From Bacteroidota bacterium (lineage in GTDB: Bacteria; Bacteroidota; Bacteroidia; NORP154): DNA of 64,000 nt. A program made the translations under genes and the position numbers. This document shows positions 25,867-34,678 of the stretch, in pieces (within the stretch, counting starts at the first letter, position 1; each line of letters starts with the position of its first letter). The DNA is taken from the NCBI GenBank assembly GCA_022572355.1, contig JACZWC010000008.1:1-64000 (forward strand), written 5' to 3'. Below the pieces are notes generated by a model, which was not told the DNA's origin, did no database searches, and saw only the letters and a list, made by a program, of their open reading frames with translations.

Positions 25867-26883
25867 ATGAGAAAGTTAATATTACATGTTATGGTTCTTA
25901 GTTTGATTCTTACTTCTTGTGAGGTGGATAAACCAATACCTGTTCCGGTTGCAGTATACCCTGATTGGAGTTATTATGATACTGGCAATTCAGGGTTGCC
26001 TGGCAACAATATTCGGCAGATAGAGATCGATGAAGATGATAATAAGTGGATGCTAGTACTAATGACGAGTGAATCAAAGCTCGTGAAATATGACGATGTT
26101 AACTGGGAGGTATATGATGTTCCTGAAACATCATTAATCGGATGGTCTTATCATATGAGTATTGACGGGTCAGGTAATATATGGATCAGCACGACTGGCA
26201 CCGGGCTGTTGAAATTTGATGGCGGTAACTGGACAATTTATAATGAATCAAACTCGGGGATACCACATACCAGTATATCCGCCAGTGCGGCAGACAGCAT
26301 CGGAAATATATGGGTTTCAACTTTTGGTGGAGGCCTCGCTAAACTAGATACTAATGAAAACTGGGAAGTGTTTACCATGGCAAATTCGGGCCTGCCCGCA
26401 GATGAGGTCTTGGCCGTTGCAGTGGATGGTGACAATAACAAGTGGGTTTCGGCGACTAAACACCCTATTGCAGGGGGGGTAACGGCATTAGCCATGTTTG
26501 ATGACGTTTCATGGACAATGTATGATGTGTCTGTTACAGGAATCCCTATGTACGGCGTAGCTATTTCAATTGATAATAATAATGTTAAATGGCTAAGCAT
26601 GGATGGTATTGGCTTAGGAAGATTAGATGGCTCGGATTGGACACATTACAATTCATCAAATTCCCCTTTATCAGTAAATGGCGTATATTTTGTTTCATTT
26701 GATCAATTGGACAACAAGTGGATGGGAGGCATGGATGGCTTAATAAAGTTTGATGATGTGGATTTCACCATTTACACGACTTCAAATTCAGGACTTATTC
26801 ACAATGGAATCGGTGACGTAGCTATTGATAAAAAAGGAGTTAAGTGGATCGTAGGCCCTTTTGGTATTTCAATATTTCAATAA
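25867..26883 (+). CDS. Propeller (Reg_prop) lipoprotein
   Basis: A 338-residue protein with a lipoprotein signal (MRKLILHVMVLSLILTSCEV; lipobox LTSC). The rest is about seven two-component-regulator-type propeller blades: IDEDDNKWM, IDGSGNIWISTTGTGLLKFDG, WTIYNESNSGIPHTSI and so on. This is the same blade type as the N-terminus of the caspase protein at 40067, but with no caspase or kinase domain attached. Such propellers sense ligands in hybrid two-component systems; a stand-alone form may be a binding or scaffold protein. A purine-rich GGGGAGGG stands just before the ATG. Ligand unknown. Confidence 0.85.
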   Translation: MRKLILHVMVLSLILTSCEVDKPIPVPVAVYPDWSYYDTGNSGLPGNNIRQIEIDEDDNKWMLVLMTSESKLVKYDDVNWEVYDVPETSLIGWSYHMSIDGSGNIWISTTGTGLLKFDGGNWTIYNESNSGIPHTSISASAADSIGNIWVSTFGGGLAKLDTNENWEVFTMANSGLPADEVLAVAVDGDNNKWVSATKHPIAGGVTALAMFDDVSWTMYDVSVTGIPMYGVAISIDNNNVKWLSMDGIGLGRLDGSDWTHYNSSNSPLSVNGVYFVSFDQLDNKWMGGMDGLIKFDDVDFTIYTTSNSGLIHNGIGDVAIDKKGVKWIVGPFGISIFQ

Positions 26884-26941
26884 CCACATAATTCGCTGGC
26901 GTTCAGTTCTATTTAACCCATAATGATAAATTGCACTTCGG

Positions 26942-28585
26942 ATGAAATATATTAAGAGAGATTCCAGATTAAGTTATTGGGTTGGTATTCCCATCATTCT
27001 TGCAATGGTGACCGAGACAATAATGGCACAACAAATCAATCTTGTATCTAATCCCTCCTTCGAAGACAAAACTGCCTGTCCGGCAACTACTGGAAAAGTC
27101 GTGGACTGTGAAGATTGGAGCTCGGTTGGAAGTGCAGATTATTATCACGTTTGCAATAACCTCATAAATGGCTTCGTAGGCGTACCAGACAACAATAGGG
27201 GCTCTATGCCTGCACGTACGGGGGAAGCATATGGAGGGTTGATAACAATAGAGGAAGACATAAATGGTCTAACAATCAATTCACATGAATTCCTTGTAGC
27301 AGAAATCACCTTGACGGCAGGTGTGGAGTATGAAGTATCCTTCTATGCAAGTTTATCATTAGAATCGTTTTGGGCCACACAACTTAGTTTCTACATTTCA
27401 GATATAATAGTTAATAGATTCTCTAGTGACGCAAACACTTATTTTAACATAACGCCGGATTTTACCACATCAGGTAATATTGATAATATAGGCAGTTGGG
27501 ATTTGATTTCTGGCACATTTACTGCTACAAGTAGCGGCACTTTCTTTTTGCAAATTGGCAATTTTTCTGATCCGAATAGTACTCCAGGAGTACCCGCATC
27601 GGGAGGGATAGTTACGGATCAATTAGGGTACTATTATATTGATGATGTAAGGGTCAGGCCTTATCCTGGTTGTTGTCCTGATAATCTGAGGATAGAAAAT
27701 ATATCTTATTCCGGATTCATACCTCCAATAGGAGCTGACAATACCATCAGGGCAGGAAACAACGTTGGTAACCCAGGTCCTAATGGTCCTGTTATAGTTG
27801 AAAATGGCGCAACCGTTTCGTATACAGCAGGTACCAGTATTACGCTTGAACCTGGTTTTACTGCTGTAAATGGTTCCAATTTTACCGCTTCTATTGGCGC
27901 TTGTCCAGCAACCAGTCAAAGCATTACTGCTCATATATTCCCTTCTTTCTTTTCTCCTGATGGGGATGGGGATCAAGATGAATTGTGCATAACAGTTTCC
28001 GGTGCGGAGACGTATGATATTGTAGTACACAGTATTATCGGACAATTAATATTCAGCAGCAGCAATAATACGATCACGACAGATCCTGTCTGTGTTTGGA
28101 ACGGAGCAGGAGTTTGTGCGGATCAATTTTTCATAGTAACAGTAAAGTTCTTTGGTTGTGGTGAGGAATTGGAACTTATAAAGGCTGTTTTTATTACAGA
28201 ATCATTATGTAAAACATCCAATACAACTTCATTAGATGAAGATTCGACGATTACTGGTACAGAATCAACTAATCACTATCAATTATCTCATGAAGAGCTA
28301 GAGACGGAGGAACTAGAAAACAAAGAATATTCAAGCACATTTTCTGAAGGAGTTACTCTTTTTCCAAATCCATCTAATGGAATATTTAATATTGTGATTT
28401 CAGATAAGAATGCAGTAGTATCTCAGATCGTTGTTCAGAATATGCTTGGAAGGACTGTATATAAGGACATAAGTGGTACAGGGTGGGAGTTTCAGATAGA
28501 CTTGAGCAATTCAGCAAAGGGAGTTTATCTGCTCTACGTGCAGACACGAGCACAAACTTATTACCGTAAAATAATTAATCAGTAA
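26942..28585 (+). CDS. Secreted modular protein with T9SS sorting domain
   Basis: A 547-residue exported protein. After the signal peptide (ending MAQQ) comes a jelly-roll-like domain beginning INLVSNPSFEDKTACPA, like carbohydrate-binding or gliding-associated modules. A middle region with VENGATVSYTAGTSITLEPG resembles the 3-coathanger stack of Bacteroidota surface proteins, and SPDGDGDQDELCI resembles a gliding-motility-associated module. The last 75 residues are a type A T9SS sorting domain (LFPNPSNGIFNIVISD, GVYLLYVQTRAQTYYRKIIN). It is predicted to sit on the surface; substrate unknown. Confidence 0.85.
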   Translation: MKYIKRDSRLSYWVGIPIILAMVTETIMAQQINLVSNPSFEDKTACPATTGKVVDCEDWSSVGSADYYHVCNNLINGFVGVPDNNRGSMPARTGEAYGGLITIEEDINGLTINSHEFLVAEITLTAGVEYEVSFYASLSLESFWATQLSFYISDIIVNRFSSDANTYFNITPDFTTSGNIDNIGSWDLISGTFTATSSGTFFLQIGNFSDPNSTPGVPASGGIVTDQLGYYYIDDVRVRPYPGCCPDNLRIENISYSGFIPPIGADNTIRAGNNVGNPGPNGPVIVENGATVSYTAGTSITLEPGFTAVNGSNFTASIGACPATSQSITAHIFPSFFSPDGDGDQDELCITVSGAETYDIVVHSIIGQLIFSSSNNTITTDPVCVWNGAGVCADQFFIVTVKFFGCGEELELIKAVFITESLCKTSNTTSLDEDSTITGTESTNHYQLSHEELETEELENKEYSSTFSEGVTLFPNPSNGIFNIVISDKNAVVSQIVVQNMLGRTVYKDISGTGWEFQIDLSNSAKGVYLLYVQTRAQTYYRKIINQ

Positions 28586-28648
28586 AAATTCTAAAAATTG
28601 TTGTATTGACCAAGGGTATAATCGGTGCCCGTTATTAAAATACAGAAT

Positions 28649-29395
28649 ATGAGTTATCGCATTGAAATCGTTCTTTTTTTAACAATAAACTTGGCCATCA
28701 TGAATCCAGTTTATTCAACTGTTTTTACATCTGTACAGAATGGCTACTGGACAGATACAAGTACCTGGGATATTGGAAGTATTCCCACTACACAGGATAC
28801 TATTGTAATTGAGCATTTTGTACAGGGAACTTATAATCTAGTGGTTGATTCTCTGGGGTATTTGTTGGTGCAGTCTTCCGGTCAGCTTTGCGGAAGAGAT
28901 ATGTATATGACCGTCAATTGCGGTGGTGTTGTAGATAATTACGGCACTATATACATCGACAGTTTGTTTATCTCCGGAATAGTTACCACATACGGCCTTA
29001 TTGAGATCTTTGCAGCGGCGTATTTAGTCGGGCCTTGCCCTGGTGCTATTTTTCTCATAACGGGAACTGGTTCCACTGTCAATATCAAGAACGTAGAATG
29101 CGATCTCTCAGCACTAAGTGTTGAACATAAGAATAAGGCGGAGTTGGTTCGTGTATATCCCAATCCGTTTAGCGGCACCTCTACACTAAGAATATCGAAT
29201 CCCGAACACAGAACAACGAATGTTGAAGTACTTGTATTTGATATTACAGGCAGAAAGGTAAAAACCTACTCCCTCTCCAAAAACCAAACCGCGCTTACAC
29301 TTCATGCCAATGAAATTGGAATGGGAATGTTCTTTATTCAGTTGGTGAGTACAAATGAGCTGCTGGCTCACAGCGTGATCATCATCTCGGATTAA
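28649..29395 (+). CDS. Small secreted protein with T9SS sorting domain
   Basis: Start chosen at MSYRIEIVLFLTINLAIMNP, eight codons after a GTG, because it gives a proper signal peptide (248 residues). The middle (NGYWTDTSTWDIGSIPTTQD, LVVDSLGYLLVQSSGQL, YGTIYIDSL) is a beta-helix-like repeat domain of the kind found in G8-like surface proteins. The C-terminal 75 residues form a T9SS sorting domain (VYPNPFSGTSTLRISN, VFDITGRKV, GMFFIQLVSTNELLAHSVI). The DNA for the start of that domain (29190-29230) resembles an intergenic repeat. Confidence 0.82.
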   Translation: MSYRIEIVLFLTINLAIMNPVYSTVFTSVQNGYWTDTSTWDIGSIPTTQDTIVIEHFVQGTYNLVVDSLGYLLVQSSGQLCGRDMYMTVNCGGVVDNYGTIYIDSLFISGIVTTYGLIEIFAAAYLVGPCPGAIFLITGTGSTVNIKNVECDLSALSVEHKNKAELVRVYPNPFSGTSTLRISNPEHRTTNVEVLVFDITGRKVKTYSLSKNQTALTLHANEIGMGMFFIQLVSTNELLAHSVIIISD

Positions 29396-29485
29396 TTCCT
29401 CTTTGCAAGTTCACAGTTCCGCATCGCGCCAAAAATCCATAGTCCCTTTAGGCTGATTTCTTTACCTTTAACGCTTCTAAAAATC

Positions 29486-32410
29486 ATGAACATTCGATTA
29501 TTCATCCTGGGATTGTTACTGCTGCTCAGCTCCGCTAAATTAGGCGCCCAGGCTGTGGATAAAATGAGCGATAAGCTTCGGGTGGCAGTAGAGTCTAGCC
29601 AGGAGTGGCAGAGCGTGTATACTCTACTGAATGACAGAGTGGATATCAACGAAATTGACCAGCAATTGTACGCCGTAAAAGCATCCCGGGAAGCCCGTTC
29701 CTCTACAGTTATCAATGCGCTAAAAGAGAAGGCCCAAAGTACACAGTCGACTTTGCTCTTGCAGCTACAGCAGTCAAATCAGGTAGATCAAGAGAGTATT
29801 CAAGGATTTTGGATCAACAACTCAATATTCTTTCGTGCCCATCCGGCGTTTATCACTGCATTTAGCGAGTCCGAAGCCATTGAGATTATCGATCTCAATG
29901 TGAAACTCGTATTGGATCCGTACACGGTTGATCCTGCTCCGGCCCAAAAGAAGTCGGTGGGCGGACATGAACCCGGCCACGATGCCATCAAAGCGCCGCA
30001 GATGTGGGCCATGGGTTATACTGGATATGGACGAAAGGTAATGAGTCTCGATACTGGAGTAGACCCAAGACATCCTGCCTTACGAGATAGATACATGGGA
30101 AACTATGCGCCGCTTCGCCAATCCTGGTACGTGCTCAACGAATCCGGGCAAACTCCCTGGGATTGCAATGGCCACGGAACCCACACGGTGGGAATCATGT
30201 GCGGATTGGACACGGCAACACAGGATACCATAGGTGTTGCTTTCAATGCAAGATGGATAGGTTCCGCCAGTCTGTGTGGACCGAGCCCGAGTACGGATAG
30301 AAACATAGCCGGCTTCCAATGGGCCATGGATCCTGATAGTAACTCCCTGACAGCGGATGACATGCCGGATGTGATTAACTGCTCCTGGCAGGATCCCAGC
30401 GATACGACTGATCAGTGCGACGGAATCTATAAAGTAGCTTTTGACGCTGTAGAAGCTGCAGGAATAGCAATCGTATTTTCTTGTGGCAATGGTGGCTCTG
30501 GCGTTTCGACAATCACACCGCCAAAAAATTTGAATACCAATGAGGTAAACGTTTTTTGTGTCGCCAATGTAAATGGCAATGTCCCAACCACTCCCATAAG
30601 CGGATCGAGCAGCAGGGGCCCTTCAACTTGCGGGGGTACTGGTTCGCTTAACATCAAGCCCGAAGTTTCAGCGCCTGGTACAGCTGTTCGTTCCTGTTAC
30701 AGCCTTAACGGCTATAAGTCGCTTAACGGAACTTCCATGGCGGCACCACACGTTAGTGGAGCCATTGCACTGCTAAAGGAAGCTTTTCCGAACCTTACAG
30801 GTATTGAAGTGAAAACGGCGCTGTACAATAGCTGTGTTGATCTTGGAACCCCGGGTGAAGACAATACCTACGGCATGGGCATTATCGATATTCCGGCAGC
30901 ATACAATTACTTAATAGGATTGGGCCACACACCAACACCTCCACCCGTCAACGATGCGGCAGCCCTTTCAGTAAAAGGCCTGGATGCATTTCAATGCGAT
31001 ACGGTAGTTTCTCCAGTTATTGTATTCACCAACAAGGGCACTGCGACCTTGGTTAGTCTCGAAATTGAATATTATTTCGATACTCAAACTCCCGCAGTGT
31101 ACAACTGGTCCGGGTCTTTGGCGCTGGCTGTGGAGGAGACAATATCCTTGCCTGCCATAGCGCTGAACTTTGGTGCTCACGAATTCTTTGTCAATCTCAT
31201 GAATCCGAATGGCACAACAGATGAGCGAACTTTTAATGATAAATTGAGAAGAGCTTTTCTAATTGCCGACAAAGCCGTGTCGCCAGCCCGGTATATTTGT
31301 GTCAGCGATTCCATAGTATTGACTGCAACCCCTTCAGGTAATGGATCGACTATCTGGTATGATTCTTTGGAGAATGGAAACATTATAGCAACGGGGAACA
31401 ATTTCACGACTCCGCTGCTGAGTAGCGACACCACCTATTATGTGGATGCGGTTGGCGTGGGTAGCGTCGGAATGCAGGATACCGCTGACGGGAATTTCAC
31501 ATCTAATCTCAGCAGGTATTTGATCTTTGATTGCTTCAAGCCATTTACGCTTAATTCTGTAAAGGTATATGCGAATTCTACTGGAAACAGAACGGTTACA
31601 CTAAAAGATAGCATTGGGGTAATACTTCAATCGGATACTTTTGACCTACCCGTTGGAGAGTCCACGATTAGCCTGAATTTCGATATTGAGCCAGGTACTG
31701 ACTATCGCCTGGGAATATCAGGTTATGCGGATTTGTATTACAACAACAAAGATGTTCGTTATCCATATGAGCTGCCTGGTGTGGTATCCATAAAAGCTTG
31801 CAGCAGAACACCTGTTTACCGGTATTTCTACTATTACTTTGATTGGCAAATTACATATGGCAGCGGCTGCGGCAGGACGGCAGTTCCCATAAAAATTACG
31901 CAACCAATTAATGGAGCCTTTACCGTTTCACCAGCTGAATACAATTTGATGACAGATGACGATGCTCAATTTACAGATCTAACAACAGGATCGTCCTTTT
32001 GGAGTTGGGATTTTGGTGATGGATACAGCAGTACGGTACAGCATCCGAAGCATTCCTATTCCGAGTTCATACGTCCTTATAACGTCACGCTTGAAGTGAA
32101 AGGAGAGGGTGGAGCATGTGTTGATACAGTTTCAGCGGTCTATTCCATAATTTCGAGTGCATCTGCTGAGCCCTTTCCAAATCCTGGAAATGGAATATTT
32201 CGAATAGATTTAGGATTGGCTCAGAATACGGAGGTAACCATCGATATTTATGCGTTAGATGGGAAGAAAATCATTGATAATTGGAGTAGAACATTGACGA
32301 GTACGTTTTTACAGTTGGATTTTACAGATAAAGAAGCTGGAATTTATATTGTTTATATTAAGTACGCCGGTAAAGAAATTACCAGGAGAATTGTTCATAC
32401 CGGAAAATAG
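29486..32410 (+). CDS. Secreted subtilisin-like serine protease (S8) with PKD and T9SS domains
   Basis: A 974-residue protein. Signal peptide ends KLGAQA; a propeptide of about 110 residues follows. The subtilase catalytic triad is complete: Asp189 (SLDTGVD), His230 (GHGTHTVG) and Ser417 (NGTSMAAPHVSG). After the catalytic domain are Ig-like domains, a PKD domain (WSWDFGDGYSS...HPKHSYSE), and a C-terminal T9SS sorting domain (EPFPNPGNGIFRIDLG, AGIYIVYIKYAGKEITRRIV). It should be exported and activated by propeptide removal, acting on extracellular protein. It follows two other T9SS cargo genes. Confidence 0.93.
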   Translation: MNIRLFILGLLLLLSSAKLGAQAVDKMSDKLRVAVESSQEWQSVYTLLNDRVDINEIDQQLYAVKASREARSSTVINALKEKAQSTQSTLLLQLQQSNQVDQESIQGFWINNSIFFRAHPAFITAFSESEAIEIIDLNVKLVLDPYTVDPAPAQKKSVGGHEPGHDAIKAPQMWAMGYTGYGRKVMSLDTGVDPRHPALRDRYMGNYAPLRQSWYVLNESGQTPWDCNGHGTHTVGIMCGLDTATQDTIGVAFNARWIGSASLCGPSPSTDRNIAGFQWAMDPDSNSLTADDMPDVINCSWQDPSDTTDQCDGIYKVAFDAVEAAGIAIVFSCGNGGSGVSTITPPKNLNTNEVNVFCVANVNGNVPTTPISGSSSRGPSTCGGTGSLNIKPEVSAPGTAVRSCYSLNGYKSLNGTSMAAPHVSGAIALLKEAFPNLTGIEVKTALYNSCVDLGTPGEDNTYGMGIIDIPAAYNYLIGLGHTPTPPPVNDAAALSVKGLDAFQCDTVVSPVIVFTNKGTATLVSLEIEYYFDTQTPAVYNWSGSLALAVEETISLPAIALNFGAHEFFVNLMNPNGTTDERTFNDKLRRAFLIADKAVSPARYICVSDSIVLTATPSGNGSTIWYDSLENGNIIATGNNFTTPLLSSDTTYYVDAVGVGSVGMQDTADGNFTSNLSRYLIFDCFKPFTLNSVKVYANSTGNRTVTLKDSIGVILQSDTFDLPVGESTISLNFDIEPGTDYRLGISGYADLYYNNKDVRYPYELPGVVSIKACSRTPVYRYFYYYFDWQITYGSGCGRTAVPIKITQPINGAFTVSPAEYNLMTDDDAQFTDLTTGSSFWSWDFGDGYSSTVQHPKHSYSEFIRPYNVTLEVKGEGGACVDTVSAVYSIISSASAEPFPNPGNGIFRIDLGLAQNTEVTIDIYALDGKKIIDNWSRTLTSTFLQLDFTDKEAGIYIVYIKYAGKEITRRIVHTGK

Positions 32411-32479
32411 ATTTCAGGAAACGTTCGAATTTCGGATTTGATGGGTAATTTTGTGGAGATAAACGATTTAGAAACTGCC

Positions 32480-32863
32480 TTGAAGAGAATATTTCATATG
32501 ATCATACTGGCCTGCCTGATGGTTGCTGGTATAACTTGTAAGAAAGAAAAGCCCCAACCGGCTGTGGCCAATATTAATATTCAGGTTGAGGTTCAATATA
32601 ATTCTATACCGGTAACCAGTGCCCGCGTTTTTTTGAAAGCAAGTACTACAGCGTTTCCAGGGGCTGACACTACAGTCTATGACTGGAGTGATAAGGTGAA
32701 TGTATTTGGGAAAGTAACTTTTGACAGTTTGTTTATTGGCAACTACTACCTCTATTCGGCTGGGTTTAATGGCACGGACAGTGTATTTGGATCTGCCGCC
32801 ATTGTTTTATCTGAATCTGATGCCTTTGGTGTTGTTGAGACGGTGTTGCCCTTGTCGAAGTAG
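32480..32863 (+). CDS. Small lipoprotein of unknown function
   Basis: A short protein with a lipoprotein signal, MIILACLMVAGITCKKEKPQ (lipobox GITC). The start is uncertain: a TTG at 32480 would give the natural MKRIFHM n-region (127 residues); an ATG lies at 32498, and upstream starts at 32438 or 32441 would add a non-signal extension. The mature part (VEVQYNSIPVTSARVFLKAS, FGKVTFDSLFIGNYYLYSAG) resembles carboxypeptidase-regulatory-like beta-sandwich domains. It is predicted to be anchored in the envelope. Function unknown. Confidence 0.7.
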   Translation: MKRIFHMIILACLMVAGITCKKEKPQPAVANINIQVEVQYNSIPVTSARVFLKASTTAFPGADTTVYDWSDKVNVFGKVTFDSLFIGNYYLYSAGFNGTDSVFGSAAIVLSESDAFGVVETVLPLSK

Positions 32864-32890
32864 TAACCAAAATTTTATTCTTTCCTGAAA

Positions 32891-33592
32891 CTAGAAAGCC
32901 CATCCAAAGTATACGCCCAAGGTGAATTTAAGAGGTGAATTGTAATTGGGAAATATTTCTTCACCGTCATATGGGATGGTTTGTTGCGGATCATGCTCTT
33001 CGATCTTATTCTTCTTATAACCCCACCCGCTGAATACATTGATGGCAAATTTACCGCCCAGCAGCCACTGAAATCCCGCCAATGCGCTGATGTTGAACTG
33101 CGTTATTTTTAAGTAATAACCAAGGCTATTGTAATATTTAGTGCTTATCCTGGCGCTGGCATAACTTATATGAGGAGAAAAATAGAATCCCTGCGGGGCG
33201 TACTTACCTTTATCATTTATAAAAAACCTATGACTTATTTCAAAACGGCCGCCTTTCACTGTAATTAGTTCTGAAGCACCGGTTGAGTCAGGAACCAATG
33301 ACAGAAGAGGCGATTTATCAATATAGGAAATTCCAATTTGAGTAGATTGGTGCGCTGATGTAGTGAACTCTGCTACCAGCCGGTATTCTGCACTGAGGGG
33401 TATTGTTCCCCATATGATTAAGAATGGGTTCAGTTTGAACACTGAGCTTATCTTTTGCGGGTTGATAAATATTGATTTGTCTTTAAGATCGGGGGGTTCT
33501 TCTATAACCTGGCAATACCCATTCTGCGATACCAATAACATATACGTTATCAATAATAAGAGAATTGGCGAATAGATTGTGTTAGTCTTCAT
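32891..33592 (-). CDS. Predicted outer-membrane beta-barrel protein, DUF3575-like
   Basis: Start chosen at MKTNTIYSPILLLLITYMLL (33592); the longer form starting at 33631 places 13 residues before the signal peptide. The mature part has alternating strands and aromatic ends (YRLVAEFTTSAHQSTQIGIS, YFSPHISYASARISTK, LKFTLGVYFGWAF), typical of small porin-like barrels. The closing aromatic Phe fits BAM-dependent insertion. Its 5' end overlaps the 3' end of tsaD by 11 bases. Function unknown. Confidence 0.72.
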   Translation of the reverse strand: MKTNTIYSPILLLLITYMLLVSQNGYCQVIEEPPDLKDKSIFINPQKISSVFKLNPFLIIWGTIPLSAEYRLVAEFTTSAHQSTQIGISYIDKSPLLSLVPDSTGASELITVKGGRFEISHRFFINDKGKYAPQGFYFSPHISYASARISTKYYNSLGYYLKITQFNISALAGFQWLLGGKFAINVFSGWGYKKNKIEEHDPQQTIPYDGEEIFPNYNSPLKFTLGVYFGWAF

Positions 33593-34613
33593 AACTGTAT
33601 CGGGCAGAAGCAGATATAGTTTGGGGTGCAAAACTCCCGTTGATGTATTTATAGTATCCGGCCATTGCTATCATTGCGGCATTGTCGGTACAAAATTCGA
33701 ATTTAGGGATATACACTGACCAATTTTCGGATTTTTTTAATAACAAAAGCTCCTCTCTAAGTTTTGAATTGGCAGCAACTCCTCCGGATATTGCAATTTC
33801 CCTGATACCCAAGTCCATAGATGCCTGAACCAATTTTTTAAGCAAAACTTTCACTATCGTATACTGTATAGACGCACAAATATCGGCAATGTTGTCTTTT
33901 ACAAAATTAGGATCACTTTTTATCCGATCCCTTATAAAATATAAAAAGGCGGTTTTCAATCCACTGAAACTATAGTCATATCCGGGCGCCTTCGGGTGAG
34001 GGAATTTATAGGCCAATGGATCTCCGTCTTTCGCCAATTGATCAATTAGCGGGCCACCCGGGTAATCGAGGCCTATTGTCTTGGCAGCTTTATCAAAAGC
34101 TTCACCCGCGGCATCGTCATTGGTTCTTCCTATTACTTTCATCTTCAGGTGATCCTCCACCAGTACAATTTCTGTGTGTCCTCCGGAAACAGTGAGGCAT
34201 AAAAAGGGAAATTTTGGTTTTGGCGTTTCTTCACCGGCCAAATCAATAAAATGTGCTATGATATGCGCATGCATGTGGTTGATTTCCAGTAAGGGGATGT
34301 CCAATCCCAAAGCGAATGATTTGGCAAAGGAAGTACCCACTAACAAAGAGCCTAACAGGCCGGGGCCTCTTGTAAATGCCACAGCCGTGATTTCTGATTT
34401 ATCAACATGGGCCTTCTTGAGCGCTTCATGCACCACAGGAACAATATTTTGCTGGTGGGCCCTCGATGCGAGTTCGGGCACTACACCGCCATAGTCTTTG
34501 TGTACATCCTGGTTTGCAACGATATTGGCTTGAATTTTGCCTTCTTTCAATATGGAGGCGCCGGTATCATCGCAAGATGACTCAATACCTAGTATTACTA
34601 CCGGATTACTCAT
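33582..34613 (-). CDS. tsaD: tRNA N6-threonylcarbamoyladenosine synthase subunit TsaD
   Basis: Start chosen at MSNPVVILGIESSCDDTGAS; an upstream ATG adds ten residues that do not resemble the family. A 343-residue ASKHA-fold protein. Family motifs are intact: GIESSCDDT, PELASRAHQ, the metal-binding HMHAHIIAH, LTVSGGHTEI and SGGVAANSKLR. With TsaB, TsaE and TsaC it makes t6A37 in tRNAs that read ANN codons, and it is essential in most bacteria. It is divergent from tamB, with a very short shared upstream region. Confidence 0.96.
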   Translation of the reverse strand: MSNPVVILGIESSCDDTGASILKEGKIQANIVANQDVHKDYGGVVPELASRAHQQNIVPVVHEALKKAHVDKSEITAVAFTRGPGLLGSLLVGTSFAKSFALGLDIPLLEINHMHAHIIAHFIDLAGEETPKPKFPFLCLTVSGGHTEIVLVEDHLKMKVIGRTNDDAAGEAFDKAAKTIGLDYPGGPLIDQLAKDGDPLAYKFPHPKAPGYDYSFSGLKTAFLYFIRDRIKSDPNFVKDNIADICASIQYTIVKVLLKKLVQASMDLGIREIAISGGVAANSKLREELLLLKKSENWSVYIPKFEFCTDNAAMIAMAGYYKYINGSFAPQTISASARYSYED

Positions 34614-34678
34614 AAGTTTGCAAAAGTCTAATACTAAGTTCAATTAAAGGTATTACAAAAAAACTAAAAATATCGTTC

